Position numbers and translations under genes: made by a program. Source: Bacillota bacterium (GTDB lineage Bacteria > Bacillota > Clostridia > Lachnospirales > Cellulosilyticaceae). Taken from it: a stretch of 16,246 nt of DNA. The notes below the pieces were generated by a model, which saw only the letters and a list, made by a program, of their open reading frames with translations, was not told the DNA's origin and made no database searches. The DNA lies in the NCBI GenBank assembly GCA_023436395.1, contig JAEZJJ010000052.1, positions 1-16,246 on the forward strand. Reading direction: 5' to 3'. Positions 1-8,183 of this stretch are shown one piece after another; position 1 is the first letter of the stretch, and each line of letters starts with the position of its first letter.

Positions 1-42
1 GGGCACATTTGTTCTACTTCATGTGAATACATCATTTTCATG
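1..42 (-). CDS. 5' end of an unrecognised gene (truncated by window edge)
   Basis: Only about 12-14 codons are visible. Three in-frame ATGs lie at 42-40, 36-34 and 33-31. An AGGAG ribosome binding site is about 2 nt from the first and about 8 nt from the second, so the start at 36 is preferred; that version begins MMYSHEVEQMCP. A consensus-like vegetative promoter (108-136) and a leader of roughly 60 nt precede it, which supports a real gene. The peptide is too short to assign a family and I do not recognise it. The Cys-Pro near the end could begin a metal-binding motif, but that is a guess. Confidence 0.5.
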
Positions 43-62
43 ACTCCTTTCCACTCATCTCT

Positions 63-84
63 ATTTAAAGATTTCTCTTTAAAT
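63..84. repeat. Perfect dyad in the leader of the left-edge gene
   Basis: ATTTAAAGA (63-71) and TCTTTAAAT (76-84) form a perfect 9-bp inverted repeat around a 4-nt loop. It lies between the predicted transcription start (about 101) and the start codon (36/42) of the minus-strand gene, so it would form a weak AT-rich hairpin in the 5' leader or serve as a protein-binding site. No U-tract follows on either strand, so it is not an intrinsic terminator. Confidence 0.45.
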
Positions 85-94
85 CAAAAATTTA

Positions 95-112
95 ACAATA
101 CACACTTATTGT
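95..112. promoter_or_regulatory. Possible operator dyad overlapping the -10 box
   Basis: ACAATA (95-100) and TATTGT (107-112) are inverted around 6 nt. The dyad covers most of the -10 hexamer and the expected transcription start of the left-edge promoter, where a repressor would block initiation. It is short and in AT-rich DNA, so chance is a real alternative. Confidence 0.3.
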
Positions 113-136
113 ATAGGTGGTTAAGGATTCTGTCAA
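108..136 (-). promoter_or_regulatory. SigmaA-type promoter for the left-edge gene
   Basis: On the minus strand a perfect -35 hexamer TTGACA (136-131) is followed after exactly 17 nt by TACAAT (113-108), which matches the TATAAT consensus at five of six positions. The predicted start is near position 101, giving a leader of about 60 nt to the ATG at 36/42. It lies just downstream of the M16 peptidase stop, so the left-edge gene can be transcribed independently. This is the best vegetative promoter in the window. Confidence 0.7.
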
Positions 137-151
137 TATTTATCCATTGTT

Positions 152-2944
152 TTAATAACAATAGGTCGTCGATTTTTGACCTTTTATATAAGTTTTTTGT
201 GTCATCACGGAACTTCTACTATTTTTAAATAATTCTTTGTAGATAGGCCCTTTAGCAGCAACTGCTTCTGGAGTTGCTTTTAAAATCTGTTCTTGAAGTG
301 TCATAATGATCTTTGGATTTTGCCCCCATAGTAGTAAACTTTCTAGAGTATTTGCTTCATCTAAAGGTGTGCCTATAAGCTTAAATTGTGTTTGAAGTTT
401 ATTTAAAGCTTCCGCCTTACTACTTTCGAGCGTTTTTAAATTCATTCCTTGACTTAAAAACTCATAGGCTTTTTCTACAACAGGTACTGAGCGGGTAACA
501 TCTGGGTCTCTATAGGTATAAAAGGAAATGGTATAAGGATAACTGAGTTGACATCCTGCCCCATAAGCCCCTAGACCTACACGTATACGAGGATTAAGAT
601 AATTCTTTGTTAAATAAGTCGTTGCTAAATAATCTAAGCCATCTAAAGGAATACCTTTATCCATCCCTATATAACTATGATCCACCGCTGATTTACTTGT
701 AATCACACTCTGGCTTGGAAGTGCTTCAAAAACATAAGTTGCATCTTGATGTGCTTGGGTAGGCAACTCTTCTAAAAAGCACTCCCAATTCTTTCTACAC
801 GCATTTTTTGCTTTACGAGGTAGAGTAAGGGCCATAATCATGTCCCCTTTGTGATAGATTTCTTTATCCAAATATTGTACATTGAGACACCATGCTGCAT
901 GAAGCTGCTTAAGAAGATTTTCACAGTAGGAATAAGTGGGATAGCTTTGCTCATACAAATAACGCTTTAATCCTTGTTGTGCTCCTAAACTAACATGAGA
1001 CAAGGTTCCTATGGCATTATTTTCACTAGACTCCTTCATTTCTATAAACCATTCAATCAGTTTTTGGCGGTACCAAAAGATAGGCTTATTGAGTAGATTT
1101 CTTCTTGCCTCTTGCAATAAGGTACTATGGTCTGTTTCATCCGCTTTTGTCAAAATACTTATTTTAAGGCAAGGCCAATAGCCTTTTTCACTAGGATAAG
1201 CAGTACACTGTGTAGCGATTTGTCCACTATAAGGTGTAATCTCTCTTGCACTCTCCTCTAATAAATGAGCATAGAGGAAAAGGTAAGGTAATTTCTCTTT
1301 AGAAATATGAGCGGTATTAAAATAGAGTTGTGTTCTTGCCCATTCCCCTTCTACTTCTGTAATCATTTCCGTGTAATCTTTATGCTTTTTTGTTTTTATT
1401 TCTAACTGTGGTTCTATTATTAAGGCCTCTAAGTCCACTGGTTTTAAAGGCTTCTTATGACTTTGCCAATTCTCCATCTCTACTACAAGTTTGGTCCAAC
1501 CCTCATCTGAAATAGGGGTAAGCTTTTCAGGTGACTCTACTTCATATTGCCCTGGTAATAATAAAAGTGTATACTGCGTTGCCTTCTCAAATAATAGTTT
1601 TCTCCCTTCATTATCCAGCCCTTCTGCCTTTTGAATATACTCCCTTTTTTCATAATATTGGGTAGGGCTTTTGTGATGTGCCCATGCATCTAATATACTC
1701 TCAGCAATGTCTATCCCTCGGTTATTACTAGTATCATTCTTGAGACTTATCCAGTTGGCTTCTGCGAGAATATCCTGTTCTATAAAATGATTGGTCCCTA
1801 CATCTTGTGGCATACTTGTAAGTAGTCTATCTAATCGTTTACTACATTGTTTCAATTTGTCGATAGGTAAATCTGCAATCACTAAGGAATATACTGGATA
1901 AGGTAAATCAGCATCTTTCATCCATCTAGCATTACCTAGGCCCATACTATTTAGATTTTGAAAAAAGCCCGCTTGAGGATTCATGAGATAAGCTGTCATC
2001 CATAAATCTAATGCTTGTATTTCTTTGGCACTAAGTGGTTCTTCTATCACAAAACTCTTTACAAGGTAACCTTTATCTGTATTGGGTAGTACTTGACATG
2101 TGTTTGTCTTGTCTGTGTTTAAACTTTTTACACTTAAATCTATCCCTTCTTTTGGTCCTTGGTGATTTATAAGATAAGTGGCAATCCTCTCTAAGCTTTC
2201 TTCAATAGGAATTTCTCCATATAAAATAATTTTCATATTGGCAGGATAATAATATTGCTTATAAACCTTTAAGCACGCTTCATAGGTAAGAGTAGGAATT
2301 TCATTAGGTGCTCCACCACTATCATGGGCATAATGGGTATCTTTGAAAATCATATCTCTAATACTCCTAAAAATAGTACGTTCCTTACTACTATATGCCC
2401 CTTTCATTTCATTATAAACAACCCCTCCTATCCGGTTCTCCCCAGGTGATTTATAAAAGGCTTCTTCATAAAAACCATAGGGTTCTCTTAGGAGATTCGG
2501 TTCAAAAATAGCATCTAAATAAACATGCAACAGCTCTTTGTAACAGGATAAATAAGGGGTAGAAAAAGGAAATACTGTCATATCGCTGCTAGTCAGTGCA
2601 TTCATATACGTACTTGGATACGCTTCACTAGCATCAAAAAATAGACTAGAGGAAGGATAATCTCTTGATCCAGTAAAGACAGTATGCTCAATAATATGAT
2701 TAACACCTGTAGAATCTGTAGTAGGTGTCTTTACCCCTAAGGCAAAACTCTTATTGACATCTTTATTTTCTATCCAAACAACTTCTAGCCCCGTTTCAAC
2801 ATGCCGATAGGTATGTATCGTGTCAGAGTTATACTTCTCTTTATTAATTTCTTTGAATGTTCCTGATGATAAAGTCTTTCCTTGCAAAGGGAAAAGTAAA
2901 ATGAAAATCATACATACTATGAGCCAACTTCTTCTTTTGAACAT
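152..2944 (-). CDS. M16C family zinc metallopeptidase, PreP/Cym1-like, with signal peptide
   Basis: This 930-aa protein matches the size of presequence-protease (PreP) type M16C enzymes, single-chain peptidases that enclose and degrade unfolded peptides. The inverted zinc motif HIIEH is at residues 83-87, and the distal zinc ligand is probably E179 in VVYNEMKGA. The C-terminal half is the catalytically inactive homologous half and carries the family's GAYGAG...YRDPD block at about 789-815. Residues 1-26 are a Sec signal peptide (KRR, then a hydrophobic run) without a lipobox, so the enzyme is probably exported; that is unusual, since bacterial members of this subfamily are mostly thought to be cytosolic. 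A ribosome binding site (AAGGAGG) precedes the ATG. It is divergent from sleC. A role in degrading peptides during sporulation or germination is only an inference from position. Confidence 0.9.
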   Translation of the reverse strand: MFKRRSWLIVCMIFILLFPLQGKTLSSGTFKEINKEKYNSDTIHTYRHVETGLEVVWIENKDVNKSFALGVKTPTTDSTGVNHIIEHTVFTGSRDYPSSSLFFDASEAYPSTYMNALTSSDMTVFPFSTPYLSCYKELLHVYLDAIFEPNLLREPYGFYEEAFYKSPGENRIGGVVYNEMKGAYSSKERTIFRSIRDMIFKDTHYAHDSGGAPNEIPTLTYEACLKVYKQYYYPANMKIILYGEIPIEESLERIATYLINHQGPKEGIDLSVKSLNTDKTNTCQVLPNTDKGYLVKSFVIEEPLSAKEIQALDLWMTAYLMNPQAGFFQNLNSMGLGNARWMKDADLPYPVYSLVIADLPIDKLKQCSKRLDRLLTSMPQDVGTNHFIEQDILAEANWISLKNDTSNNRGIDIAESILDAWAHHKSPTQYYEKREYIQKAEGLDNEGRKLLFEKATQYTLLLLPGQYEVESPEKLTPISDEGWTKLVVEMENWQSHKKPLKPVDLEALIIEPQLEIKTKKHKDYTEMITEVEGEWARTQLYFNTAHISKEKLPYLFLYAHLLEESAREITPYSGQIATQCTAYPSEKGYWPCLKISILTKADETDHSTLLQEARRNLLNKPIFWYRQKLIEWFIEMKESSENNAIGTLSHVSLGAQQGLKRYLYEQSYPTYSYCENLLKQLHAAWCLNVQYLDKEIYHKGDMIMALTLPRKAKNACRKNWECFLEELPTQAHQDATYVFEALPSQSVITSKSAVDHSYIGMDKGIPLDGLDYLATTYLTKNYLNPRIRVGLGAYGAGCQLSYPYTISFYTYRDPDVTRSVPVVEKAYEFLSQGMNLKTLESSKAEALNKLQTQFKLIGTPLDEANTLESLLLWGQNPKIIMTLQEQILKATPEAVAAKGPIYKELFKNSRSSVMTQKTYIKGQKSTTYCY

Positions 2945-3023
2945 AATCTGCCTCCTTTTTTCTTAGGATATGCAATAAACTTGTTTTTATCCTTGGATTT
3001 TGTTCTAGCACGCCATAAAGTCT

Positions 3024-3032
3024 CATATATTA
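3024..3032 (+). promoter_or_regulatory. Possible sporulation-sigma -10 element upstream of sleC
   Basis: CATATATTA fits the SigK -10 pattern CATANNNTA and matches the SigE -10 pattern at seven of eight positions. It lies about 42 nt before the sleC ATG, giving a leader of about 36 nt. No convincing matching -35 (AC for SigK, ATA-rich for SigE) sits at the right distance, so this is tentative. Expression in the mother cell under SigE/SigK would be expected for sleC from the known clostridial systems. A small dyad, ACTGA-ttg-TCAGT (3039-3051), follows immediately. Confidence 0.3.
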
Positions 3033-3074
3033 GTCATAACTGATTGTCAGTCTGTTTGTAAGGAGGCGGCTTAA

Positions 3075-4388
3075 ATGCATTATCATCCAATCTATCCACC
3101 TAGTATTTCTAGACAGAATTTAGGTTCTCTTATTGTACAACTCACTTCTGATCCTCTTATCGGACCTCTCGTTCCTGTCAGTGGTGTTAATGTTACTGTC
3201 ACGGAACTTTCCCCTACTGGAGAAGAAACTGTTATTGCTGAAATGGTCACCAATGAAGTGGGGCAAACGCCCCCCTTAGAATTAAATGCACCCCCTGTAG
3301 ACTATAGTCTAGACCCTCTTAATACTCAAATGCCTTATTCTACTTATCGTATTCAAACTTCTTCTCCTCTCTTTGTAGATACTGTAGTAATAGGTTCTCA
3401 GATTTTTCCCAATATACGCTCTATTCAACCCATTACTGTTGTGCCAACTGAAAGGGGGTTTGCTCGTAATACTACCTATACAAGAGACTTACAAGAGACT
3501 GTAAGTATTGGGCCTGCTACCTTATATGGCAACTATCCAGAGAAAATTCCTGAAGCAGCTATCAAGCCTATTATTCCTGGTTCTGGTTTTATTGTTTTAG
3601 ATGAGGTTATTGTTCCTGAGTATGTCATTGTTCATGCAGGATCACCTAATGATAATGATGCTCCTAATTACACTGTTCCTTTTAAAGAATATATCTCTAA
3701 TGTGGCCAGTTCTGAGATTTATCCTACATGGCCTGTTGAAACCATTAGGGCAAACGTTATTGCCATTACTTCCTTTACTTTAAACCGTGTTTATACAGAA
3801 TGGTATCGCAATCAAGGTAAACCTTTTACTATTACCAATTCCACAGCCTACGATCATGCTTTTTTCCAAGGCCGCAATATATTTGACACTATTATTCCTG
3901 TAGTCAATGAAGTTTTTGATATCTATATTAAAAAACCTGATGTGAAGCAACCACTCCTTTCCCAATATTGTGATGGTGTGAAATCACAGTGTCCTAACTG
4001 GATGACTCAATGGGGTAGCAAAGACTTAGGAGATGCAGGTTATACAGCTGAACAAATTCTTAGAAACTTCTATGGTGCGGATATCACCTTTCCTACAGCC
4101 ACTACTGTAGAAGGAAACCCGGAGTCCTACCCTGGCTCCCCTCTACAGTTAGGTGATAGTGGTCCTGCTGTACGTACGATTCAAATGCAACTTAATCGTA
4201 TCTCACAAAACTATCCCTTAATTCCTAAAGTTGCAGTAAATGGAAATTTCAACGAAGAAACTCAGGAAGCTGTAAAAACCTTCCAACAAATCTTCCATCT
4301 TCCACAAGATGGGATCGTTGGTAAGAGTACTTGGTATGAAATTTCTCGAATCTATGTAGCTGTCACTAAATTAGCTGAACTGAGGTAG
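3075..4388 (+). CDS. sleC: SleC-type spore cortex-lytic enzyme (zymogen)
   Basis: This 437-aa protein has essentially the length and domain order of clostridial SleC, the cortex hydrolase activated by Csp proteases in germination. Residues 16-120 are a beta-rich pre-domain (GSLIVQL...GVNVTVTE). Residues about 120-173 form the propeptide and linker. The catalytic SpoIID/LytB-like domain runs from about 174 to 340 and includes VIVPEYVIVH, NVASSEIYPTWP and TEWYRNQG. E214 in SSEIYP aligns with the catalytic Glu of SpoIID lytic transglycosylases. A PG_binding_1 domain spans about 355-423 (LQLGDSGPAVRTIQ, then DGIVGKSTW). C299 and C306 could pair. There is no signal peptide, as expected for a protein made in the mother cell. 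The start is set by AAGGAGG, 9 nt upstream. By analogy, processing should occur just before VLDEVIVPEY (about residue 174), producing the active enzyme. Confidence 0.9.
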   Translation: MHYHPIYPPSISRQNLGSLIVQLTSDPLIGPLVPVSGVNVTVTELSPTGEETVIAEMVTNEVGQTPPLELNAPPVDYSLDPLNTQMPYSTYRIQTSSPLFVDTVVIGSQIFPNIRSIQPITVVPTERGFARNTTYTRDLQETVSIGPATLYGNYPEKIPEAAIKPIIPGSGFIVLDEVIVPEYVIVHAGSPNDNDAPNYTVPFKEYISNVASSEIYPTWPVETIRANVIAITSFTLNRVYTEWYRNQGKPFTITNSTAYDHAFFQGRNIFDTIIPVVNEVFDIYIKKPDVKQPLLSQYCDGVKSQCPNWMTQWGSKDLGDAGYTAEQILRNFYGADITFPTATTVEGNPESYPGSPLQLGDSGPAVRTIQMQLNRISQNYPLIPKVAVNGNFNEETQEAVKTFQQIFHLPQDGIVGKSTWYEISRIYVAVTKLAELR

Positions 4389-4397
4389 AAGTTTATA

Positions 4398-4441
4398 AAA
4401 AAAATCCTCAAAGAAGATTTTTCCCTTCTTTGAGGATTTTT
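4398..4441. terminator. Bidirectional intrinsic terminator between sleC and the ABC operon
   Basis: A perfect 16-bp stem (4401-4416 with 4425-4440, core AATCCTCAAAGAAG) closes an 8-nt loop. It is flanked by an A-run on the left and a T-run on the right, so it works as a rho-independent terminator on both strands. It sits 12 nt after the sleC stop and directly abuts the permease stop at 4442-4444, serving both convergent transcripts. Confidence 0.92.
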
Positions 4442-5797
4442 CTATTCTGTCCTAATTGCTGAAAGAGCTGAAAGCTTCATAGCTTTTCTAGCTGGGAAAT
4501 AGCCCGATACAAGTCCTACCAAAGTAGAGAAACCTATACCTGTCCCTATTAGCCAAGGTGGTACCAAAGATACTGCTGCACTTCCCTCCATCATACCAAG
4601 TATTCTTGCAATGGGCTCTCCTATGGCATTGAGCAATATGGATATCCCAACAGAAATACTTGCCCCTAGTATGCCACCTATTAAACCAATTAAGAGTGCT
4701 TCCATTAAAAAAAGATATTTAATATCTACCAATTTAGCACCTATTACCTTCATAACGCCAATTTCTTTTGTACGTTCATAAATGCTCATCATCATCGTAT
4801 TGGCAATACCTATCGCCGCTACTACAAAAGAAACTATACCAATACCACCTAATGCCATACGTTTAGTCGCTGCTTCTTTTTTGTACTGTTCTAACCATTC
4901 CATATTATTATAGGCATCATACCCCATAGCTTTAATGGCCTCTAATGCTTCTACAACATAATCCTGATGATCTACTTTAATCATTACTTCATTATAAACA
5001 TGTTTTTTATCTCTTTTAGCTTGTTCATCAGAATACCACCCCATCGCCTTATGATAAGCAATCTGTTCTTTTTTTAGTTCTTCATAAAGGGTTCTTGGTA
5101 TAATTACCTTACGGGCCACATCCATATTGGTATCTGGCAGTAAACCTACTACACTTACCTCTGTTCCCTTAGGTGGCTTGATCTTATTACCATTGTTATC
5201 TTCTAACAAAGGCTTCCCCGTTTCCCAATCATACTGAATAACTTCTAGTTTTACTTTATCCGTATTCATATCAAAGGGCATAGGTTCTAGCTCTTTAGAG
5301 TAGTCCATAGGTTTTCCTTTTTTAGTAAAGTACTCTAAAACATTTTTTCCCATGAGAATGCTTCTTGTTTCCTCTGGAAGTAAGCTACGCCCTTCCTCTA
5401 TCTTATATCCTAACGCTTCTATATCCTCTGCATCCATCACAAAAATTTCCCAATAAGGATCAGGTGTACGATACTTGCCGCAACTTAAATACACATTAAT
5501 ATCGTTGAGCATAGGAATAGCACGTACCACGTGTTCTACCTTTTCAAATTCTTTAAGGACTTTATCATCAATTTCTTGAGCAGAGTTACCACCCCCGTAA
5601 CTCCATACGTTGATTAAGGTAAGGTCACCCATCTGTGCAAACTGTTCTTCCATATTTTGTTCCATGGCAAGTCCTAATGAAAGCATTAATATAATTGAAC
5701 AGGCACCAATGACTACCCCTAGTACAGTAAGAATGGTACGTAATTTACGTCGCCATAAATTACGTACACTCATTTCTATCAAATCACTCTTCTTCAT
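4442..5797 (-). CDS. MacB/FtsX-type ABC transporter permease
   Basis: This 451-aa integral membrane protein has the MacB-type plan. A first transmembrane helix at about 20-47 follows the typical start SVRNLWRRKLRTILTVLGVVIG. A large extracytoplasmic MacB_PCD-like domain covers about 50-305. A C-terminal FtsX domain then has three helices: about 313-340 ending at the coupling motif YERTKEIGVMKVIGA, about 355-385, and about 415-437 ending GYFPARKAMKLSALSAIR. It is the third gene of the operon. Its ATG overlaps the 3' end of the CARDB-protein gene by 14 bp, and no strong ribosome binding site is visible, so translation is probably coupled. It should pair as a dimer with the ATPase encoded at 8167-8892. 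MacB-like systems usually act by mechanotransmission on peptides, lipoproteins or toxins rather than by import. The substrate cannot be inferred here. Confidence 0.9.
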   Translation of the reverse strand: MKKSDLIEMSVRNLWRRKLRTILTVLGVVIGACSIILMLSLGLAMEQNMEEQFAQMGDLTLINVWSYGGGNSAQEIDDKVLKEFEKVEHVVRAIPMLNDINVYLSCGKYRTPDPYWEIFVMDAEDIEALGYKIEEGRSLLPEETRSILMGKNVLEYFTKKGKPMDYSKELEPMPFDMNTDKVKLEVIQYDWETGKPLLEDNNGNKIKPPKGTEVSVVGLLPDTNMDVARKVIIPRTLYEELKKEQIAYHKAMGWYSDEQAKRDKKHVYNEVMIKVDHQDYVVEALEAIKAMGYDAYNNMEWLEQYKKEAATKRMALGGIGIVSFVVAAIGIANTMMMSIYERTKEIGVMKVIGAKLVDIKYLFLMEALLIGLIGGILGASISVGISILLNAIGEPIARILGMMEGSAAVSLVPPWLIGTGIGFSTLVGLVSGYFPARKAMKLSALSAIRTE

Positions 5798-8183
5798 CTA
5801 GCATCATCTCTTCTTTTTTTGCTTTTCTCTTCTTAAGCACAATGAGGGTGATTGTTCCTGCTATAATAACGCCTGTTCCTACTCCCGCAAAAATCCATAA
5901 TTTATTTGCTTTACCTCCCTGAGCGCCATCCCCCTCTTCTAGAGGTAGACCTTCTTCACCTTCTAACGGCATAGGTTCTTCCATCATCATTTCTTCTGCT
6001 TGAAATTCAAAAGGCTTTCTAATCTCTTGAGGATTCCCAGTTGCATCTTCATATTCTACAACTAACTCCCCACTTAATGCACCACTTTGATTTGCCATAA
6101 TCATGGGTTCATAAGTTTGCGAATCTCCTTGCTTAAAGTTTCCAATAAAGGTTCTATTATTTTCAACAGTAAACCCTTCACCTTCGATGTAAACCATCAT
6201 ATTACTTACATCTGTACGACCTCTATTATACAAAGTAGCTGATAGGGTTGCTCCTATTCCTACTTGGGCATTTTCTACAAAGATATCTCCTGTTTCAATC
6301 TTAGTCATTTGTTCTACTGGAATACCAACATTCTCGGTTGCTGTGATTTCATTTCCCTCTTCATCCTCATATACCATTTCTAATGTAATTTCATAAGTTT
6401 TGGGCTTTGCCGTAGGAATCGTATACATGGTAACTGTCTTCGTTAAGGTTTCTCCTGGGTTAAGCTGAGCAATATAGAAAGTATTACTTCCCCCTACTGG
6501 TGTAAAGACATTTCCCGTTTGGTTTTCACCTTGTTCAATCACTTTAATATTGGCTTTTAAATTACTTACTGTATGTTGATTACTTGTGTTTAAAAAACCA
6601 AGTTCTAATTCAAAGTTTTCGCCTGCTTGTACAATGATTGGATTCACCACATATTGCCCAATAATAACACGAGGTTTTCCTTTTAGCTTGCCTTCTTCTT
6701 CCTCAGCATCTTTTTTAGGATTATTAATATAAATACTTCCATATTGACTAATCACTATAGGTGCTTTGCCATCTCCATATTCAATATTAACCTCTATAGG
6801 GTGACTACCTGTAATCGCTGCATTGGTAGCAGCAAAGGTTACGCTATATTGTTTAGTTTCTCCTATCTCTAGTTTATTTACAAAAAAGAGATTTTGAGAT
6901 TTAGGAACAATGCCTTCATCTCCCTTTACTGAAATCTTTAGATTTTCTGCCCCCCCTTTAGAGGAAACATTAAATTTAACTGTAAAATTTTGATCTACAC
7001 CATAGGTACCTGTAGGTGCAATCACATTGCTAATGACTACTTCTGAGGCAAAGTTAGAAGCTGATGTACTTATATAAACATATTGTACATCCTCTTCTTT
7101 TTCTCCTGTGGAACTAAGATATTCTAATTTAATTTGAAGAGGTATACTATCCTCTTTTATATCACTATTTACTCTTAGTTTCATAGAAATATTTTGACTA
7201 GATTTACCTGAAATAAGATCTATTCTTTTTACATTACCACCTTCTACAATAGCTATATGCTCTGAGTTAACCACTTCAAAACGAATATTTTTAGCATCAC
7301 GTTGCCCCACATTACTTAAATTAAATGTAATATCACCACCTACTCCTGGCGTATACACCTTACTTCCTGAGACCCTTACCTCAAGTGCTGAAGGCACTAC
7401 ACTACTATCTACCTGAAGATTAATGGGATAACTATTTCCTCCTATGGATACTGTTGCTGGATAAACACCTGCTTTTGCATCTTCGCTTACTTTAATATTA
7501 AAGCTTCCTGCCTTTGTTTCTTTAGACTTAATATTTCTAACTGTAGATGTATCTGTTTTAATTTCTACTCCCTCAACCTTACTTCCTAAAGCAAGCTTCA
7601 TCTCAGCCTGATTAATTGTAAAGGCCCCCTTGTTAGTCAATTTAACTTCTATATTTTGACTTTGTCCCGTTTTTACAATAAAATTTTCTTGTTTTTCGAC
7701 CATTAATACTTCTGCAATTTCTCCATTAGTCTTACCAGATACTTCTGCCCCTTTACTATCACTACCACTTACTTGCATATTATTATAATCTTCCCCAAAC
7801 CCTATCTGAACGACTGCATTTATATCTTTACCACTACCACTATATATAAGGCCTGATATATGTACATTTACTGTTGCACTTCCTGGAGGTAAAGAATCCC
7901 CCTCCTCCACACTAAAGCTAGGATTACTCTTTTGTGAATCTATTGCTGAACCACTAGCAGTAGCACCACAAATATAATACTCATTTGATGTTTCTGTTAC
8001 TGTCGTTCTTACCTTTAATTTTAATTCAAAGCTTTCTCCTGGCTGTATACCTGATTTACTCACTTCTATTTCTAATATTTCTACACTAGCACCTTGTCCA
8101 TAAATGATTTGACTTGGCATCAGGCATGTACACCATAATACAAAGCTTATCATCCATACTATCCATTTATTCTGCTTTTTCAT
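5784..8183 (-). CDS. Secreted, C-terminally membrane-anchored CARDB-like repeat protein (COG1361-like)
   Basis: This 799-aa protein has an N-terminal signal sequence (about 1-30, KWIVWMISFVLW core). Its long ectodomain is made of several beta-sandwich repeats of roughly 100-130 aa, each carrying adhesin/CARDB-like features such as PGESFELKLKVR, VKTGQSQNIEVKLTNKGAF and VQAGENFELELGFLN. An acidic Met/Glu/Pro-rich linker (about 730-757) leads to a single transmembrane helix (about 762-784, WIFAGVGTGVIIAG) and a short Lys/Glu-rich cytoplasmic tail. The gene lies between, and overlaps, the ATPase and permease genes of a MacB-like transporter (17 bp and 14 bp overlaps). It therefore probably forms an extracellular partner of that transporter, reaching into the cell wall. 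The family assignment rests on architecture and repeat texture; the substrate or ligand is unknown. Confidence 0.78.
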   Translation of the reverse strand: MKKQNKWIVWMISFVLWCTCLMPSQIIYGQGASVEILEIEVSKSGIQPGESFELKLKVRTTVTETSNEYYICGATASGSAIDSQKSNPSFSVEEGDSLPPGSATVNVHISGLIYSGSGKDINAVVQIGFGEDYNNMQVSGSDSKGAEVSGKTNGEIAEVLMVEKQENFIVKTGQSQNIEVKLTNKGAFTINQAEMKLALGSKVEGVEIKTDTSTVRNIKSKETKAGSFNIKVSEDAKAGVYPATVSIGGNSYPINLQVDSSVVPSALEVRVSGSKVYTPGVGGDITFNLSNVGQRDAKNIRFEVVNSEHIAIVEGGNVKRIDLISGKSSQNISMKLRVNSDIKEDSIPLQIKLEYLSSTGEKEEDVQYVYISTSASNFASEVVISNVIAPTGTYGVDQNFTVKFNVSSKGGAENLKISVKGDEGIVPKSQNLFFVNKLEIGETKQYSVTFAATNAAITGSHPIEVNIEYGDGKAPIVISQYGSIYINNPKKDAEEEEGKLKGKPRVIIGQYVVNPIIVQAGENFELELGFLNTSNQHTVSNLKANIKVIEQGENQTGNVFTPVGGSNTFYIAQLNPGETLTKTVTMYTIPTAKPKTYEITLEMVYEDEEGNEITATENVGIPVEQMTKIETGDIFVENAQVGIGATLSATLYNRGRTDVSNMMVYIEGEGFTVENNRTFIGNFKQGDSQTYEPMIMANQSGALSGELVVEYEDATGNPQEIRKPFEFQAEEMMMEEPMPLEGEEGLPLEEGDGAQGGKANKLWIFAGVGTGVIIAGTITLIVLKKRKAKKEEMMLDEEE

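Noticed and set aside
63..84. The left-edge palindrome as a rho-independent terminator for the M16 gene
   Set aside because: The stem is AT-only apart from one G-C pair and no T-run follows on the minus strand; it also lies downstream of a strong promoter, so it belongs to the next gene's leader.
40..228. A 62-aa plus-strand reading frame at the left edge
   Set aside because: It has no ribosome binding site, overlaps the minus-strand promoter and the end of the M16 gene, and its composition looks like antisense sequence.
2844..3026. A 60-aa minus-strand reading frame overlapping the start of the M16 gene
   Set aside because: It is a different frame over the M16 signal peptide and the divergent intergenic region, with no ribosome binding site at its ATG.
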